Shown here: one piece after another, positions 35,095 through 43,128 of the stretch
Numbering within the stretch: the stretch's first letter is position 1
Layout of the letters: the number at the start of each line of letters is the position of its first letter
Source of the DNA: CBDUBH01 sp965365345
Lineage (GTDB): Bacteria; Bacteroidota; Ignavibacteria; Ignavibacteriales; SURF-24
Reading direction: 5' to 3'
DNA: 60,643 bases
NCBI GenBank assembly: GCA_965365345.1
Contig: CBDUBH010000008.1
Span: 1 to 60,643, forward strand
Notes under the pieces: generated by a model
Seen by the model: the letters and a program-made list of their open reading frames with translations, nothing else
What the model was told of the DNA's origin: nothing
Database searches by the model: none
Translations under genes and position numbers: made by a program

Positions 35095-35115
35095 TTTTTT
35101 CTCCTTGCTTCCTAA

Positions 35116-35385
35116 TTACCAACTTGCCTTTTTAACACCGGGCAATAAACCTTGAAGTGCCATTTCCCTGAAAACTAATCTTGATACACCAAACTTTCTA
35201 TAATATGCTCTGCTTCTTCCGGTAAACATACATCTATTATGTAACCTAATTGAATTCGAATTTTTGGGTAAAGCTTGCAATGCTTCGTAATCACCCTTTT
35301 CTTTTAATTCTTTTCTTAAAGCAGCATATTTTTCTACAAGCTTTTGTCTTTTAGCTTCTCTAGCAATCAAACTTTTTCTTGCCAT
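35116..35385 (-). CDS. rpsN: 30S ribosomal protein S14 (long, zinc-free form)
   Basis: 89-aa form with only one Cys and no CxxC motifs, i.e. the C-minus type. Conserved NRCMFTGRSRAYYRKFGVSR region and a C-terminus ending in KKASW. Confidence 0.97.
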   Translation of the reverse strand: MARKSLIAREAKRQKLVEKYAALRKELKEKGDYEALQALPKNSNSIRLHNRCMFTGRSRAYYRKFGVSRLVFREMALQGLLPGVKKASW

Positions 35386-35394
35386 GATTTCCCT

Positions 35395-36060
35395 TTATTT
35401 AATTTCTTTTTTTCTAAAAGGCATACCGAATGCTGTAAGTAATTCAAATGCTTCGTTATCCTTATTTGCTGAAGTAACAAATGTAATATCCATTCCGGTA
35501 ATTCTGTTAACTTTATCTACATTAATTTCAGGAAATATAATTTGTTCTTTTAATCCTAAAGTATAATTACCTTTACCATCGAAAGATTTATCAGGTATAC
35601 CTCTGAAATCTCTTACTCTTGGTAAAGCAACTGAAATTAATCTATCGAGAAATTCATACATTCTTTCTCTTCTTAAAGTAACTTTTGCGCCAATTTTCAT
35701 TCCTTCTCTTAATTTAAAGTTTGAAATTGATTTTTTTGCTTGACGCACGCTTACTTTTTGACCGGTAATGGTTTCTAATTCTTTAACTGCTTCTTCCAAA
35801 TGCTTAGGATCCTGAACGGCAGAACCTATTCCCATATTAATTACTATCTTTTCAAGCTTTGGAACTTGCATGATGCTTTTAAAAGCAAAACGATTCATAA
35901 GATCAGCTATAATTTCATTTTTATATTTTTCATATAATCTTGGTGTAATTTTTTCTTCTTTGAAATTTTCAGCTTTAACAGGAGTTTCTTCAACTTTACT
36001 GTTCTTATCTAATTTTTCTTTTTTTTGCTTTGTTTCTTTTGTGTTTTTTTTATCTGCCAT
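35395..36060 (-). CDS. rplE: 50S ribosomal protein L5 with N-terminal extension
   Basis: Binds 5S rRNA and contacts S13 and P-site tRNA. 221 aa against the usual about 180. Family similarity begins near residue 40 (PRLYEKYKNEII), then IMQVPKLEKIVINMGIG and the C-terminal VNRITGMDITFVTSANKD. The first about 38 residues are a Lys/Glu-rich disordered stretch. No ATG, GTG or TTG codon exists between the chosen ATG (36060) and the family start, so the extension appears real. Confidence 0.96.
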   Translation of the reverse strand: MADKKNTKETKQKKEKLDKNSKVEETPVKAENFKEEKITPRLYEKYKNEIIADLMNRFAFKSIMQVPKLEKIVINMGIGSAVQDPKHLEEAVKELETITGQKVSVRQAKKSISNFKLREGMKIGAKVTLRRERMYEFLDRLISVALPRVRDFRGIPDKSFDGKGNYTLGLKEQIIFPEINVDKVNRITGMDITFVTSANKDNEAFELLTAFGMPFRKKEIK

Positions 36061-36093
36061 ATTCTTTTACCAAATCCAAAAAATTATAGACTA

Positions 36094-36420
36094 CTAAGAT
36101 AACATTTCGCCACTTAATTTGCTAATTCTAACGCTTTTTTTCTTACCAGTTTTTTCATCTAATATGATTTTTTTACCAATTTTTGTCGGTTCACTTTTTT
36201 TAGGATCTAACAACATAACATTTGAAGCATTTATTGCAGCTTCTTTTTCAATAATTCCGCCTTGCGGATTTGATTGATTAGGTTTAGTATGTCTTTTATA
36301 TATATTTACGCCTTCAACAATCACTTTATTAGTTTTTGGAAAAACTTTTAATACTTTGCCGGTTTGTCCTTTTGCATTTCCTGCAATTATCATAACCGTA
36401 TCATTTTTTTTAATTTTCAT
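36094..36420 (-). CDS. rplX: 50S ribosomal protein L24
   Basis: Assembly-initiator KOW-domain protein, 108 aa: IKKNDTVMIIAGNAKGQTGKV is the KOW motif (visible as AGNAKGQTGKVLKVF) and NIYKRHTKPNQ follows. It sits between rplN and rplE as usual. Confidence 0.97.
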   Translation of the reverse strand: MKIKKNDTVMIIAGNAKGQTGKVLKVFPKTNKVIVEGVNIYKRHTKPNQSNPQGGIIEKEAAINASNVMLLDPKKSEPTKIGKKIILDEKTGKKKSVRISKLSGEMLS

Positions 36421-36435
36421 TTCTATACCTAAACT

Positions 36436-36804
36436 TTATAAGACTTCTGGAGCTAATGAAATAATTTTCATGAATTTTCTGTCTCTGAGCTCTCTTGCAA
36501 CAGGTCCAAAAATACGAGTTCCTCTCGGTTCATTTTGATTATTAATTAAAACTGCGGCATTTTCATCAAATCTTATGTATGATCCGTCTTTTCTTCTGAT
36601 TTCTTTTTTTGTGCGAACAATAACAGCTTTTGATACATCACCTTTTTTTACTCCGCCACCGGGGATTGCACTTTTAACACTTACGACAATTGTATCACCA
36701 ATAGTTGCATATCTTCTGCTGCTTCCGCCAAGAACTCTAATGCATCTGATTCTTTTCGCACCGGAATTATCAGCAACTACTAAATTAGTTTCTTCTTGAA
36801 TCAT
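36436..36804 (-). CDS. rplN: 50S ribosomal protein L14
   Basis: 122 aa with the highly conserved LVVADNSGAKRIRCIRVLG start, KKGDVSKAVIVRTKK and FGPVARELRDRKFMKIISLAPEVL end. It forms an intersubunit bridge and the docking site for silencing factors. Confidence 0.98.
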   Translation of the reverse strand: MIQEETNLVVADNSGAKRIRCIRVLGGSSRRYATIGDTIVVSVKSAIPGGGVKKGDVSKAVIVRTKKEIRRKDGSYIRFDENAAVLINNQNEPRGTRIFGPVARELRDRKFMKIISLAPEVL

Positions 36805-36829
36805 TTTTAAATTCTCCTATCAGCTTCAA

Positions 36830-37087
36830 TTACTTAGCTTTTTCAACTATTTCAACTAAGCGCCATTTTTTACTTTTGCTAAGTGGTCTTGTTTCCATAA
36901 TTTTGACAAGATCACCGATATTACAATCATTATTTTCGTCGTGAGCCATTAATTTAGTAGTTTTTTTGAAGTATTTTTTATACAAAGGATGTGCAACTTT
37001 TCTCTCTATAGCTACTACTATACTTTTTTCCATTTTATTGCTTATTACAATCCCTGTTCTAGTTTTTCTTAAACTCCTTTGTTCCAT
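36830..37087 (-). CDS. rpsQ: 30S ribosomal protein S17
   Basis: 16S rRNA-binding OB-fold protein. I start it at ATG 37087 (MEQRSLRKTRTG), which matches relatives. A TTG two codons upstream (37093) actually has the better SD spacing (GGAG, 7 nt), so the start is uncertain by two residues. Core motifs: NKMEKSIVVAIER and ETRPLSKSKKWRLVEIVEKA. Confidence 0.96.
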   Translation of the reverse strand: MEQRSLRKTRTGIVISNKMEKSIVVAIERKVAHPLYKKYFKKTTKLMAHDENNDCNIGDLVKIMETRPLSKSKKWRLVEIVEKAK

Positions 37088-37111
37088 AAACAAGAATTTA
37101 CTCCATTTTTA

Positions 37112-37303
37112 TTATGATATTTCTCTTTGGCGCAATACAGTTCTCATTTTAGCTATATCACGACGTAATTCTTTTAATTTTGCTGTATTTGTCAATTGTC
37201 TAAGTTCATGGGAAAATCTTAAATCAAGAAGATTTGTTTCTTCTTCTTTAATTCTTTTTTGAATTTCCTCATTTTTCATTTCTTTTATTTCAGTTATTTT
37301 CAT
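37112..37303 (-). CDS. rpmC: 50S ribosomal protein L29
   Basis: 63-aa helical hairpin protein at the exit tunnel, contact for SRP and trigger factor. LLDLRFSHELRQLTNTAKL and RRDIAKMRTVLRQRE are diagnostic. Between rplP and rpsQ. Confidence 0.96.
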   Translation of the reverse strand: MKITEIKEMKNEEIQKRIKEEETNLLDLRFSHELRQLTNTAKLKELRRDIAKMRTVLRQREIS

Positions 37304-37316
37304 TGTTCAACCAACT

Positions 37317-37736
37317 TTATTGTTCGAGATCGTATCTTGTTACAATTTTTGTTTTAATGGGTAATTTTTGTGATGCTAATTTCAAAGCTTCAAATGCTAA
37401 TTCTTTGCTAACACCACTTACCTCAAACATAATTCTACCCGGTTTAACTACTGCTACCCAAAATTCAGGTGCTCCTTTACCTTTACCCATTCTAGTTTCC
37501 AAAGGTTTTTTAGTAACCGGTTTATCAGGAAATATTCTAATCCAAATCTTACCATCTCTTTTCATTCTTCTGGATAAAGCAACTCTACATGCTTCTATTT
37601 GTCTGCTTGTTATCCAGGCTGGTTCAACTGCCTTTAAACCAAAATCTCCAAAATTTACTAAACTTCCGCGGAAAGCTTTTCCAGTCATTCTACCGCGATG
37701 TGTTTTTCTGTATTTAACCCTTTTAGGCATTAACAT
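37317..37736 (-). CDS. rplP: 50S ribosomal protein L16
   Basis: 139 aa with canonical start MLMPKRVKYRKTHRGRM, then LKAVEPAWITSRQIEACR and WIRIFPDKPVTKKPLETRMG. It organises the A-site region of 23S rRNA. Confidence 0.98.
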   Translation of the reverse strand: MLMPKRVKYRKTHRGRMTGKAFRGSLVNFGDFGLKAVEPAWITSRQIEACRVALSRRMKRDGKIWIRIFPDKPVTKKPLETRMGKGKGAPEFWVAVVKPGRIMFEVSGVSKELAFEALKLASQKLPIKTKIVTRYDLEQ

Positions 37737-37751
37737 GGTCGAAAACTCCTA

Positions 37752-38393
37752 TTACTCTGTTGCTCTTTTACCTAGAATTTCACCGCGGCAAATCCACACT
37801 TTAATGCCAATTGCACCGTAAATTGTTTGTGCAGTTGCTGTTGCATAATCAATATCTGCTCTTAAAGTATGTAACGGTATTCTTCCGTCTTTATATTGTT
37901 CTGTACGTGCCATTTCGGCTCCACCTAATCTCCCGGCACACATAATTCTAATACCTTCAGCACCCATTCTCATTGAAGCCGTAATTGAACTTTTCATTGC
38001 TCTTCTGAAGGATATTCTTCCTTCTAATTGAGAGGCAATATTTTCGGCTACTAAAGAAGCATCTATTTCGGGACGTTTAATTTCAGTTATTTGAATTTTA
38101 ACTTCTTTATCAATAACTTGTTTTAATTCTTGTTCCAATTGCGCAATTTCTTTGCCGCTTTTGCCAATAACCACACCTGGTCGTGAAGTATGTATCGTCA
38201 AAATTACATTTTTTGAAGTTCTATCTATTATAATTTTGGATATACCGGCTTTTTTTAATCTTTTTTTGATATATTTACGTAAAGTATCATCTTCTTTTAA
38301 TTTTCCGGCGTAACTTTTACTTTCATACCAATTGGAATCCCAACCTCTGATAATCCCAATTCTTAAACCTGTAGGATTAGTCTTTTGTCCCAA
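37752..38393 (-). CDS. rpsC: 30S ribosomal protein S3
   Basis: mRNA entry-site protein with KH domain, 213 aa. N-terminal GQKTNPTGLRIGIIRGWDS, KH motif VVIGKSGKEIAQLE, and GRLGGAEMARTE. The start is TTG at 38393, with a perfect AGGAGG 5 nt upstream. Confidence 0.98.
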   Translation of the reverse strand: MGQKTNPTGLRIGIIRGWDSNWYESKSYAGKLKEDDTLRKYIKKRLKKAGISKIIIDRTSKNVILTIHTSRPGVVIGKSGKEIAQLEQELKQVIDKEVKIQITEIKRPEIDASLVAENIASQLEGRISFRRAMKSSITASMRMGAEGIRIMCAGRLGGAEMARTEQYKDGRIPLHTLRADIDYATATAQTIYGAIGIKVWICRGEILGKRATE

Positions 38394-38406
38394 AAAATCC
38401 TCCTGA

Positions 38407-38751
38407 TTACTCTTTAGTATCTACTATAATTGTTAAATGATTTGATCTCTTTTTTATTCTATAGGCTCTGCCCATTGGTGCCGGTAAAATTCTTTTCAGA
38501 GCCGGACCCTGATTTACAAATGCTGTTTTTACATACAAACCATTTGCATCATTTCTGCTATCTTCATTCTTATTTAAATAATTTGAAACTGCAGATCTTA
38601 AAACTTTTTCAGCATCTTTAGATGCATGTTTGGGATGAAAATGTAAAATTTCCAACGCTTTTTCGACAGATTTGCCTCTAATAAGATCAATTACCAATCT
38701 CATTTTTCTTGGTGATGATCCAATATATTTATGTGTCGCTTTTGCTTCCAT
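38407..38751 (-). CDS. rplV: 50S ribosomal protein L22
   Basis: Exit-tunnel protein with a long beta hairpin, 114 aa from ATG 38751 (MEAKATHKYIGSSPRKMRLV). A TTG at 38766 keeps the frame open but overlaps the SD (GAGG, 9 nt before ATG). PAPMGRAYRIKKRSNH is the conserved hairpin. Confidence 0.97.
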   Translation of the reverse strand: MEAKATHKYIGSSPRKMRLVIDLIRGKSVEKALEILHFHPKHASKDAEKVLRSAVSNYLNKNEDSRNDANGLYVKTAFVNQGPALKRILPAPMGRAYRIKKRSNHLTIIVDTKE

Positions 38752-38773
38752 TATCCATAACCTCAATAACGTA

Positions 38774-39061
38774 TTATTTTACTCTAGAAGATTTTTCTGA
38801 TTTTTGACCCGGATGACCTCTAAAAATTCTTGTCGGTGCAAATTCACCTAATTTATGTCCAACCATATTCTCTGAAACATAAACAGGAATCATTTTATTT
38901 CCGTTATGAACTGCAATTGTATGTCCGACAAATTCCGGTGAAATTGTACTTGAACGAGACCAGGTTTTAACAATTTTCTTTTGATTTGTCTCATTCATTT
39001 CTTGAATTTTTTTTAATAACTTTACGCTAATAAATGGACCTTTTTTAATTGATCTTGGCAT
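38774..39061 (-). CDS. rpsS: 30S ribosomal protein S19
   Basis: 95-aa head protein; starts PRSIKKGPFISVKLLKK, with TWSRSSTISPEFVGHTIAVHNG and GHKLGEFAPTRIFRGH. Standard position between rplB and rplV. Confidence 0.98.
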   Translation of the reverse strand: MPRSIKKGPFISVKLLKKIQEMNETNQKKIVKTWSRSSTISPEFVGHTIAVHNGNKMIPVYVSENMVGHKLGEFAPTRIFRGHPGQKSEKSSRVK

Positions 39062-39071
39062 TTATTTCTCT

Positions 39072-39896
39072 CTATTTACGTCTTTTAACTATAAATTTAT
39101 TAGATGCATTTTTTTTCTTACGAGTCTTAAATCCTTTTGCAGGTTGACCCCAAGGTGATACCGGATGACCTCCACCTGATGTTTTACCTTCACCACCACC
39201 CATTGGATGATCAACAGGATTCATTGCAACTCCTCTTACATAAGGTCTTTTTCCTAACCATCTACTTCTACCGGCTTTACCTAAACTTAAATTTTCATGA
39301 TCTGAGTTCCCAACACTACCATAAGTAGCCATACACTCTACACTTATTAATCTTACTTCACCGGATGGCATTTTAATTTGTGCAAATTTACCTTCTTTAG
39401 CAACTAATTGCAAAGAACATCCGGCACTACGTCCTAATTGTCCACCTTTGCCCGGTTTTAATTCCACATTATGAATAAAACTGCCAACAGGGAGATCTTT
39501 TAATTTTAAAGCGTTACCTACTTTAATATCACTACCAATACCTGATTGAATTTGATCACCAACTTTTAATCCATCAGGAGCAAGAATATATCTTTTTTCG
39601 CCGTCAATATAATGAAGTAGTGCAATACGCGCAGATCTATTAGGATCATATTCTATTGAAAATACCTTAGCAGGAATCCCATGTTTATTACGTTTAAAAT
39701 CTATAATTCTATATCTTCTTTTATGTCCGCCGCCTCTGTGTCTTGAGGTAACGCGACCATTATTATTTCTTCCACCAGATTTGGACAAAGAAACAGTTAA
39801 TGACTTTTCAGGTTCTTTTTTTGTAATTTCTTCAAAAGAAGAATACATCATAAATCTTGTACCCGGCGTCATTGGTTTTAATTTTCTAATAGCCAT
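39072..39896 (-). CDS. rplB: 50S ribosomal protein L2
   Basis: Peptidyl-transferase-centre protein, 274 aa. GGRNNNGRVTSRHRGGGHKR, GRSAGCSLQLVAKEG and the C-terminal MNPVDHPMGGGEGKTSGG with the conserved His are present. Confidence 0.99.
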   Translation of the reverse strand: MAIRKLKPMTPGTRFMMYSSFEEITKKEPEKSLTVSLSKSGGRNNNGRVTSRHRGGGHKRRYRIIDFKRNKHGIPAKVFSIEYDPNRSARIALLHYIDGEKRYILAPDGLKVGDQIQSGIGSDIKVGNALKLKDLPVGSFIHNVELKPGKGGQLGRSAGCSLQLVAKEGKFAQIKMPSGEVRLISVECMATYGSVGNSDHENLSLGKAGRSRWLGKRPYVRGVAMNPVDHPMGGGEGKTSGGGHPVSPWGQPAKGFKTRKKKNASNKFIVKRRK

Positions 39897-39925
39897 TTAC
39901 TTCTACTCCAATTTCCTTAAAGTCA

Positions 39926-40222
39926 TTATTTTGATTCATCAAATAAATCAATTGAATATCCTTCTTTAAGTGTAATTAACGCTTTTTTAAATCTTGCAGT
40001 TTTACCTGTAAATCTTCCGCTTTTTCTAAATTGAGTTTTTACTTTTCCATTATAACGGATAGTATTAACATCTTTAACTTTTACATTAAATTTTTCTTCA
40101 ATAGCTTTCGCTATTTCAATTTTATTCGAATTGTACTCGACAATGAATCCATATTTCTTTTGAGATTCATTTAAGTAACTAATTTTTTCGGTAATTAGCG
40201 GTTTTATTAATATTGAATGCAT
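39926..40222 (-). CDS. rplW: 50S ribosomal protein L23
   Basis: 98-aa tunnel-exit protein docking trigger factor and SRP. ILIKPLITEKIS start, YGFIVEYNSNKIEIAKAIEE and VNTIRYNGKVK. Five bases after rplD. Confidence 0.97.
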   Translation of the reverse strand: MHSILIKPLITEKISYLNESQKKYGFIVEYNSNKIEIAKAIEEKFNVKVKDVNTIRYNGKVKTQFRKSGRFTGKTARFKKALITLKEGYSIDLFDESK

Positions 40223-40227
40223 TTTAT

Positions 40228-40872
40228 TTATGCTACCTTATCTTTATTACTTAAATTCTGCTCAATATATGTTACTGCACTTTTCTGCAAAATAACAACT
40301 TGATTATTTAACAAATCATAGGTCGAAGCTTTTTGGGCTTCTAATATTTTTATATTACTTATGTTTCTGCCAGATTTATATAAAATCTCATTGTATCCAT
40401 CTGTTAACATAAGTGCTTTTTTGTTATTAATTTTAAGAGCTGAAAAGATATTAATTAACTCTTTAGTTTTAAATGCTTCTAATTGAAAATCATCAATAAC
40501 AAGTAATTGATTATTCTTAAATTTATATGATAAAGCAGATTTACGTGCTAATTGTTTTAACTTCTTATTAATTCTTTGTCTGTAATTTCTAGGTTTAGGT
40601 CCAAAAATAGTTCCACCACCAACCCATAATGGAGATCTTGAGGATCCGGCTCGAGCACCACCTCTACCTTTTTGTCTCCAAGGTTTTTTACCACCGCCAG
40701 AAACTTCATTTCTTTCTTTACTTTTATGAGTCCCTTGTCTTTGATTTGCCAAATAAGCTTTTATATCTAAATAAATTGCATGATCATTTGGTGTTATATT
40801 GAAAATATTTTCATTTAGTTCAATATTTTCATTTGATTTGGAACCGTCTATTTTAATTACATCTACTGTCAT
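40228..40872 (-). CDS. rplD: 50S ribosomal protein L4
   Basis: 214-aa tunnel-constriction protein and, in E. coli, autogenous regulator of the S10 operon. RQGTHKSKERNEVSGGGKKPWRQKGRGGARAG region visible as KKPWRQKGRGGARAGS, then SPLWVGGGTIFGPKPR. Confidence 0.98.
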   Translation of the reverse strand: MTVDVIKIDGSKSNENIELNENIFNITPNDHAIYLDIKAYLANQRQGTHKSKERNEVSGGGKKPWRQKGRGGARAGSSRSPLWVGGGTIFGPKPRNYRQRINKKLKQLARKSALSYKFKNNQLLVIDDFQLEAFKTKELINIFSALKINNKKALMLTDGYNEILYKSGRNISNIKILEAQKASTYDLLNNQVVILQKSAVTYIEQNLSNKDKVA

Positions 40873-40884
40873 TTTAAAACCGTA

Positions 40885-41508
40885 TTACTTTTTAATCTCA
40901 ATTATTGAATTATTTGATCCCGGGATAGCACCTTTAATCATAATGATATTTTTTTCGGGAATTATTTTAATAACTTTCAGATTTCTTACCGTAACTTTTT
41001 CAAATCCGGTCCTACCAGCCATTCTTTGTCCTTTAAATACTCTTGACGGATAAGAACTTGATCCAATTGATCCGGGCGCTCTTAATCTGTCACTCTGTCC
41101 ATGAGTAGTTCCACCAACACCACCAAATCCATGTCTTTTCATAACCCCCTGAAAACCTTTACCTTTTGATTTTCCGGTTATTTTAACAACATCACCTTCT
41201 TTAAAAATGGCATCTACCTTTAACTCATCACCAACATTCTTTTCAGATAATTCAAAATTTCTAAACTCTTTAATATATTTTAATGCATTAATCCCTTTTT
41301 TGGCGAATTGACCAATTAATGGTTTAGCCATGTTTTTTTCTTTTGCAACTTCAAAACCCAGTTGAAAAGAATTATAACCATGTTTATCTTTTGTTTTAAT
41401 TTCCAAAATAAAACATGGACCTGCTTCAATTACAGTCACCGGAACAAGTTGACCATCTGCAGAAAAAATGCTGCTCATGCCTATTTTTTTACCGATCAAA
41501 CCAAGCAT
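40885..41508 (-). CDS. rplC: 50S ribosomal protein L3
   Basis: 207 aa early-assembly protein. MLGLIGKKIGMSSIF start, GKGFQGVMKRHGFGGVG and GSIGSSSYPSRVFKGQRMAG motif (with the Gln methylated in some species). Confidence 0.98.
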   Translation of the reverse strand: MLGLIGKKIGMSSIFSADGQLVPVTVIEAGPCFILEIKTKDKHGYNSFQLGFEVAKEKNMAKPLIGQFAKKGINALKYIKEFRNFELSEKNVGDELKVDAIFKEGDVVKITGKSKGKGFQGVMKRHGFGGVGGTTHGQSDRLRAPGSIGSSSYPSRVFKGQRMAGRTGFEKVTVRNLKVIKIIPEKNIIMIKGAIPGSNNSIIEIKK

Positions 41509-41519
41509 TTTATATATCC

Positions 41520-41828
41520 TTATAACTTAATCTCTATATCAACACCCGCCGGAATATCTAATTTACTTAATGCATCGACGGTTTTATTATTGGAATTATG
41601 AATATCAATAATTCTTTTATGTGCTCTTATTTCAAATTGTTCTCTAGATTTTTTATCAACATGAGGAGATCTTAGAACTGTGTAAACGGTCTTTTTAGTT
41701 GGTAAAGGAATTGGACCTGATACAACAGCTCCAGTACTTTTAACCGTTTTTATGATCTTTTCAGTTGATTTATCAATAAGAATATGATCATATGATTTTA
41801 ATTTTATTCTGATCTTTTGACCCGGCAC
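41520..41828 (-). CDS. rpsJ: 30S ribosomal protein S10 / NusE
   Basis: 102 aa; both a 30S head protein and, bound to NusB/NusG, an antitermination and coupling factor. KIRIKLKSYDHILIDKS start, GPIPLPTKKTVYTVLRSPHVDKKSREQFE core in short motifs. The start is GTG at 41828, with GGAG 8 nt upstream. Confidence 0.98.
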   Translation of the reverse strand: MPGQKIRIKLKSYDHILIDKSTEKIIKTVKSTGAVVSGPIPLPTKKTVYTVLRSPHVDKKSREQFEIRAHKRIIDIHNSNNKTVDALSKLDIPAGVDIEIKL

Positions 41829-41849
41829 TTTAATAACTCCTATATTATT

Positions 41850-41871
41850 TGGAGGGGATTAACCCCCTCCA
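41850..41871 (-). other. GC-rich hairpin between tuf and rpsJ
   Basis: TGGAGGGG and CCCCTCCA form an 8-bp stem with a 6-nt loop in a 53-bp gap. No T-run follows on the transcribed strand, so it is not a classical terminator. It could be an attenuator, an RNase site or an mRNA-stability element separating tuf from the S10 set. Confidence 0.7.
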
Positions 41872-41881
41872 TAAATCTATA

Positions 41882-43090
41882 TTATTCGTATATCTTTGTA
41901 ACAACTCCAGCACCAACTGTTCTACCGCCTTCACGAATAGCAAATCTAAGACCTTCTTCCATTGCTATTTCGGTTATCAATGTAACTTTCAATTTTACAT
42001 TATCACCAGGCATAACCATTTCAGTTCCTTCAGGTAAATCAGCTACTCCAGTTACATCAGTAGTTCTGAAATAAAACTGCGGTCTGTATCCGTTAAAGAA
42101 TGGAGTGTGACGTCCACCTTCTTCTTTTGAAAGAATATATACTTCACCATCAAATATTCTATGAGGAGTAATTGTACCAGTTTTTGCTAGAACCATTCCT
42201 CTTTCAATTTCGTTTTTATCAACACCTCTTAAAAGAATTCCTGCATTATCACCAGCCATTGCAGAATCCAATTCTTTTCTAAACATTTCAATTCCGGTAA
42301 CTACAGTTTTCTTGTGAACACCCAAGCCGATTAATTCAACTTCTTCTTGAATTTTAACTTGGCCTCTTTCAACTCTACCTGTAGCGACGGTTCCACGACC
42401 AGTGATTGAAAATACATCTTCAACTGGCATCAAGAAAGGTTTATCGACACTTCTTTCAGGTATTGGAATATATTCATCTACTGCATCCATTAATTCCCAA
42501 ATGCAATTTAATCTTTCATCAGTTGCAGGTACACTTTCGTCACTTGAAGCTTCCAAAGCTCTTAATGCTGACCCTTTTATAATAGGAATTTCATCACCAG
42601 GGAATTCATATTGGCTTAATAAATCTCTTAATTCTACTTCAACTAATTCAATCAATTCAGGATCATCAACCATATCAACTTTATTCATAAAAACAACTAT
42701 TCTTGGAACACCTACTTGTCTTGCTAGAAGAATGTGTTCTCTTGTCTGAGGCATAGGACCATCTGTTGCAGCAACTACTAAAATCGCTCCGTCCATCTGA
42801 GCAGCACCGGTAATCATATTTTTAACATAATCAGCGTGACCAGGACAATCTACATGCGCATAATGCCTCTTATCTGTTGAATATTCAACATGCGCAGTAG
42901 CGATTGTAATACCTCTTTCTCTTTCTTCAGGGGCATTATCAATACTGTCGAATGATCTTTTTTGTGACAAACCTTTTTTAGCTAAAGCCATAGTGATGGC
43001 TGCTGTTAAGGTAGTTTTACCATGGTCAACGTGTCCAATAGTACCTACGTTAACGTGGGGTTTACTCCTATCAAATTTTTCTTTGGCCAT
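41882..43090 (-). CDS. tuf: Elongation factor Tu
   Basis: GTPase delivering aminoacyl-tRNA to the ribosome, 402 aa. G1 GHVDHGKTTL, G3 DCPGHADYVKNMITGAAQMDGAI, G4 NKVDMVDD, and C-terminal RFAIREGGRTVGAGVVTKI. The only tuf in this window; it lies in the str position between fusA and rpsJ. Confidence 0.99.
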   Translation of the reverse strand: MAKEKFDRSKPHVNVGTIGHVDHGKTTLTAAITMALAKKGLSQKRSFDSIDNAPEERERGITIATAHVEYSTDKRHYAHVDCPGHADYVKNMITGAAQMDGAILVVAATDGPMPQTREHILLARQVGVPRIVVFMNKVDMVDDPELIELVEVELRDLLSQYEFPGDEIPIIKGSALRALEASSDESVPATDERLNCIWELMDAVDEYIPIPERSVDKPFLMPVEDVFSITGRGTVATGRVERGQVKIQEEVELIGLGVHKKTVVTGIEMFRKELDSAMAGDNAGILLRGVDKNEIERGMVLAKTGTITPHRIFDGEVYILSKEEGGRHTPFFNGYRPQFYFRTTDVTGVADLPEGTEMVMPGDNVKLKVTLITEIAMEEGLRFAIREGGRTVGAGVVTKIYE

Positions 43091-43128
43091 CGAGTTCTCC
43101 TTTTACTTTTATTTAATCTTTCTTTTAA

